Below, piece after piece: positions 56,037-64,000 of a stretch of 64,000 nucleotides of DNA; position 1 is the first letter of the stretch, and every line of letters begins with the position of its first letter. Under the pieces are notes generated by a model. It worked only from the letters and a program-made list of their open reading frames with translations. It did no database searches and was not told the origin of the DNA. Both the position numbers and the translations under genes were made by a program. The stretch is from positions 2,604,001 through 2,668,000 of the forward strand of contig NZ_CP119106.1 in NCBI RefSeq assembly GCF_029643425.1, given 5' to 3'. The DNA comes from Isoptericola sp. AK164. Its GTDB lineage: Bacteria > Actinomycetota > Actinomycetes > Actinomycetales > Cellulomonadaceae.

Positions 56037-58606
56037 TGCTGCGGATCACGCTGGCGCAGATGCGCCGCAGCGCGGGCCGGCTCGCCGCGGCCGGTGTCGC
56101 GATCGTCATCGGCACGGCGTTCGTGGCCGCCACGCTGCTGGCCTCGGGCGTCATCACGCGCACGACCTACGACTCCATCGCCGCGCAGTACGGTGACGCC
56201 GACCTGGTCGTGGGCGCCACGACGGACGACCCGCTCGACCTCGACGCGCTGGCCGCGACCGACGGCGTCGCGGCCGTGGCGCCGGTGACGTCCACGGACG
56301 CCGAGCTGACCGACGGGGGCCGCTCGGTCTACCAGAGCATCGTCCCCACCGCCGACGAGCGGCTCATGCCCCTCGAGGTGACCGAGGGCGCGATGCCGTC
56401 GGCCGCCGACGAGATCGCGCTGCCCACCGAGGTCGCCGACCGGCTCGGCGTCGGGGTCGGGGAGACGGTCGACGTGCACCGCGACGTCGTCGACGACGGC
56501 TCGTGGCAGCAGGTCACCGAGTCCCCGACGGTCGTCGGGCTGCTGGACGACCCGTTCGGGGCGTACGCGCGGACCGGGGGTGCCGCCGTCGTCGACCCCG
56601 CGACGTACACGACGTGGCAGAGCGATCGCTGGGGCGAACCGGTCGCCGTGACCGAGGCCGCCGTCGTCGTGGCGGACGGCACGGACGTGGCAGAGACACA
56701 AGCCGCGCTCGCCGAGACCGTCGGCGGAAGCACCAGCACGGACGCCCCCCGGTGGGCGGTCACCACCGACGAGCGTGCCGCCGAGTCCGCCGCCGAGCTC
56801 ACCGGCGGCCAGGACCTGATGTTCCTCGTGTTCGTGCTGACCTTCGCCGCGATCGCCCTGGTGGTGGCCGGGCTGGTCATCGCCAACACGTTCCAGGTGC
56901 TGGTGGCCCAGCGGGCGCGCACCCTGGCGCTGCTGCGCTGCGTGGGAGCGGACAAGGCGCAGGTCGGACGCGGCGTGCTCACCGAGGCCGCGATCCTCGG
57001 CCTGGTCGCCTCGGTGGCCGGCGTGCTCCTCGGCACGGCGCTCGGGCAGGCGGCCCTGTGGGTGGCGCACGCCCTGGACGTCCCCGTGCCGCTGCCCGGC
57101 ACGGTGACGCTCACCTGGCAGGTCGTGGTGGTCCCGGTGCTGGTCGGCACCCTGGTCACCGTCGGTGCCGCGCTGGTCCCCGCCCGGGTCGCGACCCGGG
57201 TGGCACCGCTGGCCGCGCTCCGTCCGGCCGACTCCCCCACGACGTCGCGCCGCGCCGGAAAGGTCCGCCTGGTGCTGTCGCTGCTGGCCACCGTCGTCGG
57301 CTTCGGGCTGCTCGGCGCGGGCGCCGCGCTGGGCACGGCCTGGCAGGAGCCGACGCTCGGCCTCCCGGCCGGGATCGCCGGCGGCGCGCTGTCGTTCGTC
57401 GGCGTGGCCGTCGGGGCCGTCTTCTGGCTGCCGAAGGTCGCCGCGGCGGCCGGGCGGCTGGTCGGAGCCTCGGGCCCGACGGCGCGGCTCGCGGCCGCGA
57501 ACACGCTGCGCAACCCGCGGCGCACGGCGACCACGAGCACGGCGCTTCTCATCGGCGTGACCCTGGTGGCGATGATGACCACGGGGGCCGCGAGCGCCCG
57601 GACGTCGCTGACGGCGGCGATGGACGAGCAGTTCCCGGTGGACGTGGTGGTCACGTCGGCGGAGTACGGCGCCGGCGGAGAGCAGGCGGCGCTGGCGGAC
57701 GAGCTGCGGGCCGACGTGGCCGCCGTGGACGGCGTCGGTGCGACCACCGACGTCTCGGAGATCCTGGTGCAGGCGACGTCCGGCGCCGGGTCGGTCGCGA
57801 ACTGGCTGCCGCTCACCGCCATCGACCCGGGAGCCGGCGCGGAGGCGTTGAACTCCCCGGACGTCCTGGCGGGCCTCGAGCCGGGCACGGTGCTCGTCGG
57901 TCACGACCAGGCGCAGGACCTGGGGCTGGGCTCCGGGGACACCGTGGAGCTCACGGACACCGACGGCGCGGTGACCGTCACCGTGGCGGTCGGAGCGTCG
58001 GGCTACACGAACTACCTGACGACCGACGACCTGGCGGCGCTGTCCCCGGACGCGCCCGTGACGGGGATGTACCTGGCGCTGGACGACGACGTGGACGCCG
58101 CGTCCGCCGTCGGCGCGATCCAGGACGTCGTGGCGGACTCGGGCGAGTCGGCCCAGGTCACCGGCATCGCGTCCCAGCGCGCCCTGTTCGACCAGGTGAT
58201 CGACACGATGCTGGGCATCGTCGTCGGGCTGCTCGCGGTGGCCGTGGTCATCGCCCTGATCGGGGTGGCGAACACGCTGTCGCTGTCGGTGATCGAGCGG
58301 CGGCGCGAGTCCGCGACGCTGCGCGCGATCGGGCTGTCGAAGGCCCAGCTGCGCGGCATGCTCGCGATCGAGGGCCTGCTCATCGCGGGTGTCGGCGCCG
58401 TGCTCGGCGTCGTGCTCGGCCTGGTCTACGGGTGGGCAGGCGCCGCGGCGGCGCTCGGGATCATGGGGGACGTGGCGCTCTCGGTCCCGTGGCTCGAGGT
58501 GGGCCTCGTGCTGCTGGTGGCGCTCCTGGCCGGTCTGGTCGCCTCGGTGGCCCCGGCCCGCACGGCGCTGAAGGCCTCGCCGGTGGAGGCGCTCGCCACC
58601 GAGTAG
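56036..58606 (+). CDS. ABC transporter permease with two FtsX domains
   Basis: 856 aa. N-terminal helix LAAAGVAIVIGTAFVAATLLASG, a large extracytoplasmic MacB-like domain, an FtsX helix bundle (about residues 260-375), a second helix and extracytoplasmic domain, and a second FtsX bundle at the C-terminus ending ARTALKASPVEALATE. MacB-type permeases with two FtsX units are typical of actinobacterial ABC exporters under two-component control. Substrate unknown. It is followed by a nested palindrome. Confidence 0.93.
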   Translation: MLRITLAQMRRSAGRLAAAGVAIVIGTAFVAATLLASGVITRTTYDSIAAQYGDADLVVGATTDDPLDLDALAATDGVAAVAPVTSTDAELTDGGRSVYQSIVPTADERLMPLEVTEGAMPSAADEIALPTEVADRLGVGVGETVDVHRDVVDDGSWQQVTESPTVVGLLDDPFGAYARTGGAAVVDPATYTTWQSDRWGEPVAVTEAAVVVADGTDVAETQAALAETVGGSTSTDAPRWAVTTDERAAESAAELTGGQDLMFLVFVLTFAAIALVVAGLVIANTFQVLVAQRARTLALLRCVGADKAQVGRGVLTEAAILGLVASVAGVLLGTALGQAALWVAHALDVPVPLPGTVTLTWQVVVVPVLVGTLVTVGAALVPARVATRVAPLAALRPADSPTTSRRAGKVRLVLSLLATVVGFGLLGAGAALGTAWQEPTLGLPAGIAGGALSFVGVAVGAVFWLPKVAAAAGRLVGASGPTARLAAANTLRNPRRTATTSTALLIGVTLVAMMTTGAASARTSLTAAMDEQFPVDVVVTSAEYGAGGEQAALADELRADVAAVDGVGATTDVSEILVQATSGAGSVANWLPLTAIDPGAGAEALNSPDVLAGLEPGTVLVGHDQAQDLGLGSGDTVELTDTDGAVTVTVAVGASGYTNYLTTDDLAALSPDAPVTGMYLALDDDVDAASAVGAIQDVVADSGESAQVTGIASQRALFDQVIDTMLGIVVGLLAVAVVIALIGVANTLSLSVIERRRESATLRAIGLSKAQLRGMLAIEGLLIAGVGAVLGVVLGLVYGWAGAAAALGIMGDVALSVPWLEVGLVLLVALLAGLVASVAPARTALKASPVEALATE

Positions 58607-58650
58607 CCCGAGGAGCCCGAGGAGCCCGAGGTGCCCGCTCCCTCCATCCC

Positions 58651-58730
58651 CGGCCGCGAGATCGACGTGCCCGGGCCGAGATCGACGGACGGTGCGTCGA
58701 TCTCGGCCGGGTGCGTCGATCTCGCGGCCG
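58651..58730. repeat. Nested palindromic element
   Basis: Two concentric inverted repeats: an outer perfect 17-bp pair (58651-58667 and 58714-58730) and an inner perfect 14-bp pair (58674-58687 and 58695-58708, 7-base loop). All four arms share the core GAGATCGACG or its complement. Lies between the FtsX permease and the EccC-like gene and may act as a terminator or be a REP-like mobile repeat. Just before it, 58609-58632 has short CGAGGAGCC-type direct repeats. Confidence 0.8.
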
Positions 58731-58787
58731 TGCACAGGCTGTGGACGACGGCGGCGCGCGGCCGCCCGAGGGCGGCACGCTGGCGAC

Positions 58788-61700
58788 ATGCCCGTCCGCC
58801 TCACCCTGCACCCCGACGAGGACGTCGAGCTGCCCGACGACGTCCGGCTCGGTGACCTGCGCGCCCCGCTGGCCGATCTCGTGCGCCGCCCGGAGCTGCT
58901 GCGCGCCGACCTGCTCGCCGACGACCGCCCCGTGGGTGACGACGCCCGGGTCGGCTCCCGCCCCCTGCTGCCGGGCACGGTGCTGCGCCCCGCACGGTCC
59001 GGCGGACGTGCCCTGGGCAGACCCGCCGCCGGCGACCCCACGGACGGTGCGGCGGACGTCGCGGTCCTGCGCAGCCCGTGGTGCGTGGCGGCCACGACCG
59101 GGCTCGCCGCGGGGGAGCCCCGGCCCCTGGCTCCCGGCGCACCCCTCACCCTCGCGCAAGGCAGGCACCGGGTCCGGGTGACCGCCGGCGCGCGCGGAGG
59201 CGTCCGGGTCCGGCTGCTGTCGCCCGTGCCGCCGACGGGCGGCACCGCACCGGGACGGGCCGGTCCGTGGTGGCCCGGCCTGCCGCGGCCCGGTCTGCCG
59301 TGGCCCGGTCTGCCGCGGCCCGGTCTGCCGTGGCCCGGCCGACGGCGGCCCGCCACGCTGGGGCACCCCGGCGTCCGCCGCCGTCGGGGGCTCGGGTGGT
59401 GGCCACGCCGCTGGCCGTCCCACCACGAGCTCGACCTCGACGGTGTCCGGTACGCGCTGCACCGGTCCGGCGACGTCGAGGTCTGGCTCGCCCTGGGGGC
59501 GGCGCCGACGGACACTGCACCGACCGTCGGGCCGGCGATGCTCGCGACGGGACTGGTGCCCGTGCTCGGTTCGGTCGTGCTCGCGGTGACCCTGCGCCAG
59601 CCCCTGTACGCGCTGTTCTCGCTCGTCGCGGTCGTCGCGCTGGTACCGCAGTTCGTCGCGGCCGTGCGTCGTCGCCGACGGGCCCCGCGGACCGTCGGCC
59701 CGGACGTCCCGGCGGACGTCGGCGCGGCCCCGGGCCGCACCGCCGCACGGATCGCCGCGGCGCACCAGGCCTCCGACGGTGCCTGGCGCCGGGCCGCGCG
59801 GGCGCTCGCCGAACGCGCCACCGCCGGCACCCCGGTACCGCCGCCCACGCCGGGCACGATGCTGCCCGACGGCGCGCTGTGCCTGCGCGGGCCGGCCGCG
59901 TCGGTCCGGTCCGTGGCACGCTCCGTCGTGGTCGACCTCGCGACCACGGGCGCCCCGGTGCGCGCCGTGGGCACGGGCCGCGGCGCCTGGCGCTGGTGCC
60001 GGTGGCTCGCCCCGGACCCCGCGCCGGCCGCGGACGGCACACCGGGCGTCCTGGTCGCCGACGCCCCGACCGCGGACGACCTCGCGACGGCGGACCGGAC
60101 GGCGCGCCACGGGGGCGTGGTCGTGCTCTGCCTGCCCGACGACGGCCCCGGCGGTCCGGTGCCCGCCCCGGCCTGGTGCCGCACCACCTGGACGATCGGC
60201 CCGGACGGCCGTGTCCTGCGCACCGCCCCCGACGGCAGCGACTCCCTCGCCCCTGCGACCGGGGTGAGCACCGCGTGGGCGGAGCGCACCGCGCGGCGGC
60301 TGGCGGGTCTGCGCCACCTGCGCCGCCCCGCGACCGGGCCGTCCGCGCAGGCGGCGACCGCACCGGAGGGCGACGGCACCGACCCCACCGACCCGCGGCT
60401 GCCGTCCTCGGTCGCGCTGGCCGACCTCGTGGACCTCGACGACCCCGCCGACCGCTGGGCACGCGCCGACACCTGGCGCGTCCCGCTGGGCCGCGACGCC
60501 GCGGGACGCACCGTCGACCTCGATCTCGACACCGACGGGCCCCACCTGCTCGTGGCCGGCACCACCGGGGCCGGCAAGTCGGAGCTGCTGCAGTCCCTCG
60601 TGCTCGGGCTGGCCGCCACCCGCTCCCCCGCCGACCTCGCCGTCACGCTCGTCGACTTCAAGGGCGGTGCCTCGTTCGGCCGCTGCGCCGAGCTTCCCCA
60701 CGTCGTCGGGCAGGTCACCGACCTCGAGGCCGGGCTCGCCGGCCGCGCCCTGGTCGGGCTGCGGGCCGAGCTGCACCGCCGCGAGCGCGTGCTCGCCGAC
60801 CACGGCGTCGCCGCCTCGCACGATCTCCCGCGCGGAGCCCTGCCCCGGCTGCTGGTGGTCATCGACGAGTTCCGGGCCCTGGCCGACGACCTGCCCGACT
60901 TCCTGCCCGGCCTGCTCCGCATCGCTGCCCAGGGCCGCTCGCTCGGGGTCCACCTCGTCCTGGCGACCCAGCGCCCGGCCGGCGCCGTCGGCGCCGACCT
61001 GCGCGCCAACGTCTCGGCACGACTCGCGCTGCGGGTCGTCGACCCCGCCGACTCGCGCGACGTCGTCGAGCACCCGGGCGCCGCGGCGATCCGGGTCGGC
61101 GAACCCGGCCGCGCCGTGCTGCGCATCGGTTCCGCACCGCCGGTCGCGCTCCAGTGCGCCCACGCGGGAGCACCCGGCGGGGAGTCGACCTCGGCAGTGC
61201 GGCGGGTCCCCGGCACGCACCCGACACCGCCGGCCGGAACCGCTGCCGCTCCGACAGCACCCGGTCGGCCCGACGACGCCGACACCGTCGCCGCGGCCGT
61301 CACGGTCCTGCGCGAGGCGGCCGCGGCGGGTGGCCACCGCCCCGGCCCGGCACCGTGGCTCCCCGCCCTGCCGGCCCGGGTCACCGTCGCCGACCTGCCC
61401 TCGGACGCCCCGGCCGGGCACGACCACCTGCCCCTGGCGCTGGCCGACGATCCCGACCGCCAGCGCCGGACGGCCGCCTGCTGGCGTCCGGCCGACGGCC
61501 ACCTCGCCGTCCTGGGCCCCGCCCGGTCCGGACGCACCACCGCCCTGGTCACCCTGGCCCGGGCGGCGCTGGAGCGCGGACGCGCCGTGCACGTGCTCGC
61601 CCCCGCCGCCGCGCAGCACCGCTTCGCCCCTCTCGCCGACCGTCCCGGGTTCGGCACGCTCGCCGGCGCCGACGACCCGCGCCGGGCGCGCCGCCTGCTG

Positions 61701-63299
61701 CAGCTCCTCGCCGCACCCGCGCCGTCCGGTGCGGACGACGGCCCGGCGCCCCTCGTCCTGGTCGAGGACGTCGCGGCCCTGCGCGCCGCGCTCGCCGGGA
61801 CGGACCCCTGGGACCCGCTCGTCACGGCACTCTCCGCGGGCCGCGCGGCGTTCGCGGTCACGGCCGACGGCGCCACCGTGGGCGGGGTGGCCGCGCGCGT
61901 GGGACCGCGGCTTGTGCTGCTCGGCACCGACCAGCACACCGACGTCATGCTCGGCGCGCCGGCGCCCTTCGCCGGGACGGGCGGCCCGCCAGGACGTGCC
62001 GTCTGGCTCACCCAGGGAACCCCGCTGGCCTGCCAGGTGCTGTCGCCGGAGCCCGTCGCTCCGTCGCGCGACGCGCGGGTCTCCGACGCAGCGGTCGCCG
62101 GCACGCCCGTGCGGGTGCTGCCGCTCCCCGCGGACGTGACGCCGGCGCACCTCGGTGGAGGCCCACCTGGCACCCGCCGCACCCTGGGCACCGGCCCGCC
62201 GGACGCCGCCGCAACCGACGAGGGGACCGCGGTGACGGTCGGGCTGGGCGGGGACGCCGCCGTCCCGGTCTCCCTCGACGTCGGCGAGGGCGCACTGGTC
62301 GTCGGACCGCACGGCTCGGGCCGCACCACCACGCTGCGGACCGTCACCCGCGCCCTCGCCCGGCGCGGTCGGCTCGCCGCGGTCGTCTCCCGCGACCGGA
62401 CCCTGCGCGAGGACGCCGGGACCGCGCCGACGGCGGGTCTCGCCTCCGCGGCGGTACGGGGGCTCGTCGAGTCCCTGTCGCCCGGGTCGGGCACCGTCGT
62501 CGTCGACGACCTGGACGCCGTGGCGCAGACGTGCCCGGTGGAGGCCGAACGACTCGCCGCGCTCGAGCAGGAGGGGCTGCGCGTGGTGGCCTCGGCGACC
62601 ACCCAGGGGGCGCTGATGGCCCACCGGGGGGTGCTCGCCGAGCTGCGCGGGCGGCGCACCGGGGTGGTGCTGGCGCCGGGCGAGCGGGGCGCGGACGAGG
62701 TGCTCGGGACGCCGGTCGCCGACGTCGCGGACCCCGGTCCGCCGCGACCGGGGCGCGGCGCGCTGGTCCGGTCCGGGGAGGCGGTCTGCGTCCAGGTGGC
62801 CCGGCCCGTCGCGGCCGGGACGGGCTCAGCCGAGCGTGTGCTCGACGACGCCGCGCGTCATGAGGCAGACCAGGACGCCGGCGGCCAGCGCGAGCACCAG
62901 CACCCCGCCGAGCGTCACCACCAGGGACCCACTGGTCAGCAGCGCGATGGCGATCAGCCCCTGGAAGATCTGCCAGCCGGCGACGGGCGACCGGCCGCCC
63001 CGGCGGCCCTGCCACAGGGCGCGCGCGGACCAGCCCAGGAGCCAGGCGAGGGCGAGGAAGAAGGCGGCCGTGAAGAGGCTGACGCCGAGGCTCTCCGCCT
63101 GGCCCACGACGAGGTCGACGATCATCGCGCCGGCGAAGACCACCATCGCCACGACCTCGAGCCCGACGCCCGCCACGACGGCGAGCAGAGCCCGGGGCAT
63201 CCCGGCCGGGGACGGGGTGGCGTCGGCCGGGCCCGAGGGGGCGTCAGAGGTGGGCATCGTCGTGATGATACGGCTGACCTGCCCCGTTGTGCAGTGTGA
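58788..63299 (+). CDS. EccC/EssC-like FtsK/SpoIIIE ATPase; frame extended past the conserved part
   Basis: 1503 codons from the ATG at 58788. The N-terminal 100 residues (MPVRLTLHPDEDVELPDDV) resemble the forked or FHA-like part of T7SS ATPases; a Pro-rich insertion (repeat of GLPRPGLPWP) follows, then two helices (about 250-300). Three ATPase modules: GTTGAGKSELL near residue 591 with LLVVIDEFRALAD, GPARSGRTTALV near 910, and GPHGSGRTTTLR near 1172 with TVVVDDLDAV; the latter two are degenerate-looking. The real homology ends near residue 1345 (about 62825). The remaining 150 codons are antisense to a membrane-protein gene and look like non-coding translation, so the natural stop seems lost. 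No WXG100 substrate or other T7SS gene is in the window. Confidence 0.8.
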   Translation: MPVRLTLHPDEDVELPDDVRLGDLRAPLADLVRRPELLRADLLADDRPVGDDARVGSRPLLPGTVLRPARSGGRALGRPAAGDPTDGAADVAVLRSPWCVAATTGLAAGEPRPLAPGAPLTLAQGRHRVRVTAGARGGVRVRLLSPVPPTGGTAPGRAGPWWPGLPRPGLPWPGLPRPGLPWPGRRRPATLGHPGVRRRRGLGWWPRRWPSHHELDLDGVRYALHRSGDVEVWLALGAAPTDTAPTVGPAMLATGLVPVLGSVVLAVTLRQPLYALFSLVAVVALVPQFVAAVRRRRRAPRTVGPDVPADVGAAPGRTAARIAAAHQASDGAWRRAARALAERATAGTPVPPPTPGTMLPDGALCLRGPAASVRSVARSVVVDLATTGAPVRAVGTGRGAWRWCRWLAPDPAPAADGTPGVLVADAPTADDLATADRTARHGGVVVLCLPDDGPGGPVPAPAWCRTTWTIGPDGRVLRTAPDGSDSLAPATGVSTAWAERTARRLAGLRHLRRPATGPSAQAATAPEGDGTDPTDPRLPSSVALADLVDLDDPADRWARADTWRVPLGRDAAGRTVDLDLDTDGPHLLVAGTTGAGKSELLQSLVLGLAATRSPADLAVTLVDFKGGASFGRCAELPHVVGQVTDLEAGLAGRALVGLRAELHRRERVLADHGVAASHDLPRGALPRLLVVIDEFRALADDLPDFLPGLLRIAAQGRSLGVHLVLATQRPAGAVGADLRANVSARLALRVVDPADSRDVVEHPGAAAIRVGEPGRAVLRIGSAPPVALQCAHAGAPGGESTSAVRRVPGTHPTPPAGTAAAPTAPGRPDDADTVAAAVTVLREAAAAGGHRPGPAPWLPALPARVTVADLPSDAPAGHDHLPLALADDPDRQRRTAACWRPADGHLAVLGPARSGRTTALVTLARAALERGRAVHVLAPAAAQHRFAPLADRPGFGTLAGADDPRRARRLLQLLAAPAPSGADDGPAPLVLVEDVAALRAALAGTDPWDPLVTALSAGRAAFAVTADGATVGGVAARVGPRLVLLGTDQHTDVMLGAPAPFAGTGGPPGRAVWLTQGTPLACQVLSPEPVAPSRDARVSDAAVAGTPVRVLPLPADVTPAHLGGGPPGTRRTLGTGPPDAAATDEGTAVTVGLGGDAAVPVSLDVGEGALVVGPHGSGRTTTLRTVTRALARRGRLAAVVSRDRTLREDAGTAPTAGLASAAVRGLVESLSPGSGTVVVDDLDAVAQTCPVEAERLAALEQEGLRVVASATTQGALMAHRGVLAELRGRRTGVVLAPGERGADEVLGTPVADVADPGPPRPGRGALVRSGEAVCVQVARPVAAGTGSAERVLDDAARHEADQDAGGQREHQHPAERHHQGPTGQQRDGDQPLEDLPAGDGRPAAPAALPQGARGPAQEPGEGEEEGGREEADAEALRLAHDEVDDHRAGEDHHRHDLEPDARHDGEQSPGHPGRGRGGVGRARGGVRGGHRRDDTADLPRCAV
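59271..59340 (+). repeat. 30-bp in-frame tandem repeat in the EccC-like gene
   Basis: Two 30-bp copies (59281-59310, 59311-59340, differing at one base) after a half-copy at 59271-59280. They encode repeats of LPRPGLPWPG, a rigid Pro/Trp-rich linker. Confidence 0.85.
62826..63257 (-). CDS. Small polytopic membrane protein, function unknown
   Basis: 143 aa with four hydrophobic helices (ALLAVVAGVGLEVVAMVVFAG, LFTAAFFLALAWLLGW, FQGLIAIALLTSGSLVV and LVLALAAGVLVCLM), separated by RALWQGRRGGRSPVAGWQ, a pattern common in small actinobacterial membrane proteins with unknown role. The ATG at 63257 is 7 bases after TATCAT, a strong leaderless -10 box. It lies wholly inside the 3' part of the long ATPase frame on the other strand; the two overlap by 432 bases, and this gene has the better coding character there. 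Confidence 0.72.
   Translation of the reverse strand: MPTSDAPSGPADATPSPAGMPRALLAVVAGVGLEVVAMVVFAGAMIVDLVVGQAESLGVSLFTAAFFLALAWLLGWSARALWQGRRGGRSPVAGWQIFQGLIAIALLTSGSLVVTLGGVLVLALAAGVLVCLMTRGVVEHTLG
63265..63270 (-). promoter_or_regulatory. -10 box for the small membrane protein (leaderless)
   Basis: TATCAT on the minus strand, seven bases before the ATG at 63257. It supports this gene over the antisense frame. Confidence 0.6.
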
Positions 63300-63480
63300 T
63301 GAAACCCTCAGGGTTCACGCGGCAGAAATCTCGGTGTAACCCCTTGTGCGGCGCTTCACGAGGTGTGAGTCTTGATGGCAGATTCCGAACCCCCCTGGAC
63401 GATACCGGACCCGGACGGGCAGCCGTCGGCATGCGCCGGGTCGAGCGCCCGAGGCCGGGGACGAGCACTGAGGAGATGAC

Positions 63481-63729
63481 ATGGACTGGCGGCACCAGGC
63501 GGCCTGCCTCGACGAGGACCCCGAACTCTTCTTCCCGATCGGCAACACCGGCCCCGCGCTCATGCAGATCGAGGAGGCCAAGGCGGTCTGCCGTCGCTGC
63601 GACGTCGTCGACACCTGCCTCAAGTGGGCCATGGAGTCCGGTCAGGACGCCGGCGTCTGGGGCGGGATGAGCGAGGACGAGCGTCGCGCGCTCAAGCGTC
63701 GCACCGCTCGCGCGCGCCGCGCCGGCTGA
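63481..63729 (+). CDS. whiB1: WhiB-family transcriptional regulator (WhiB1 type)
   Basis: 82 aa. Four Cys for a 4Fe-4S cluster: QAACLDEDPELFFP, KAVCRRCDVVDTC; then GVWGGMSEDERRALKRR and an Arg/Ala tail that binds DNA. The short length, MDWRHQAACLDEDPELFFP start and position divergent-free next to a PdtaS-like kinase match mycobacterial whiB1 (Rv3219-Rv3220c). GAGGAG lies 6 bases before the ATG. The upstream 223 bases (63258-63480) include the small membrane protein's promoter and a probable leader for whiB1, with no clear -10 that I can pick. Confidence 0.94.
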   Translation: MDWRHQAACLDEDPELFFPIGNTGPALMQIEEAKAVCRRCDVVDTCLKWAMESGQDAGVWGGMSEDERRALKRRTARARRAG

Positions 63730-63750
63730 CCCCTCGCGACACGTCGCGCC

Positions 63751-63782
63751 ACGCCCCCCTCGCTCCCGAGCGAGGGGGGCGT
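63751..63782. terminator. Bidirectional hairpin terminator
   Basis: Perfect 14-bp stem (63751-63764 and 63769-63782) with loop CCCG, placed between convergent whiB1 and the kinase gene. Suited to end both transcripts. Confidence 0.8.
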
Positions 63783-63805
63783 TCGCGTGCGGCGACGACC
63801 GCCGG

Positions 63806-64000
63806 TCAGCGGTGGGAGTCCTCGCGCAGCTCCACCGCGAGCACGACCTCCGTGCCGCCGCCCTCGCGGGGGCGCCAGTCGATCGTGCCACGCAGCTCGT
63901 TCGTCACGAGCGTCTTGACGATCTGCGAGCCGAGCCCGCTGCGCGACGCCCGCCCGAGCTGCTCGATCCCCTCCCGCATGCCGACGCCGTCGTCCGCCAC
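63806..64000 (-). CDS. pdtaS: Sensor histidine kinase, PdtaS-like, 5' part beyond the window
   Basis: Only the last 64 codons plus stop are present: VADDGVGM (G1 box), GLGSQIVKTLVTNELRGTIDW (G2 region and following helix) and EGGGTEVVLAVELRED, the end of a HATPase domain of the HisKA_2/HWE type. Cytosolic PdtaS pairs with PdtaR in mycobacteria, where it lies next to whiB1, as here. The assignment rests on this segment and synteny; the sensor part is not visible. Confidence 0.78.
   Translation of the reverse strand: MADDGVGMREGIEQLGRASRSGLGSQIVKTLVTNELRGTIDWRPREGGGTEVVLAVELREDSHR

Noticed and set aside
59271-59340. Possible CRISPR-like repeat
   Set aside because: Only two 30-bp units without spacers, in frame within a gene and encoding a regular peptide repeat.
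58461-62624. Second very long minus-strand frame
   Set aside because: Same reason: a shadow of the plus-strand ATPase gene with no recognisable domain and no promoter.
55295-62659. Open frame of about 2454 codons on the minus strand
   Set aside because: It runs antisense through the ABC/FtsX and EccC-like genes, is Arg/Ser/Ala-rich without domains or motifs, and reflects the third-position GC bias.

Overview
This is a chromosomal window from a very GC-rich actinobacterium, most likely order Micrococcales (Cellulomonas/Promicromonospora-like; the genus is a guess). The evidence is the composition, frequent GTG starts, WhiB regulators, DUF3499, TIGR03089, a PdtaS-type kinase, and many leaderless genes with a TANNNT -10 box 6-8 bases before the start codon. 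The order of the core genes recalls Mycobacterium tuberculosis Rv3255c-Rv3277 (manA, manB, DUF3499, metallopeptidase, whiB2, LCP, purE, purK, gtrA) and Rv3219-Rv3220c (whiB1, pdtaS). No tRNA, rRNA, CRISPR array, IS element or prophage was seen.

Region 1 (1-30.9 kb) is a large accessory surface-polymer locus. It starts with a glycosyltransferase and a sulfotransferase, then a sulfate-activation module: cysQ-cysD-cysN on one strand, and divergently a TauE/SafE transporter with an APS kinase. These genes make PAPS and recycle PAP, and no APS/PAPS reductase or sulfite reductase is present. Next come an ABC-2 polysaccharide exporter pair, two CDP-glycerol glycerophosphotransferase-like enzymes, polysialyltransferase/GT52-like and DUF6716-like transferases, several GT2 enzymes, a single ORF fusing CMP-nonulosonate synthetase, KdsC-type phosphatase and NeuB-type synthase, three more sulfotransferase-family genes (one apparently degenerate), and a mannose-6-phosphate isomerase. 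The block ends with a galactofuranose set (glf, a GlfT1-like/GT2 double-domain protein, a GlfT2-like transferase) and a secreted SpoIID-domain protein. My best reading is a sulfated, nonulosonate-containing (possibly Kdn) wall polymer plus a galactofuranose-containing glycan.

Region 2 (30.9-49.6 kb) is a conserved actinobacterial core: Trm112-like protein, manB, a second manA, DUF3499, a metallopeptidase-like protein, DUF5719, a giant GT2/membrane protein, whiB2, TIGR03089, UDP-glucose dehydrogenase, a secreted PGRP amidase, two LCP ligases, purE, purK and a GtrA protein. It supplies sugar nucleotides and attaches polymers to the wall.

Region 3 (49.6-64 kb) holds two two-component systems (OmpR and NarL types), a voltage-sensor-like membrane protein without a pore, a PPOX-fold protein, an ABC ATPase/FtsX permease pair behind a strong terminator and a 9-bp inverted repeat, a nested palindromic element, an EccC/EssC-like triple ATPase whose frame runs antisense through a small membrane-protein gene, whiB1, a terminator, and the end of a PdtaS-like kinase cut by the window edge.
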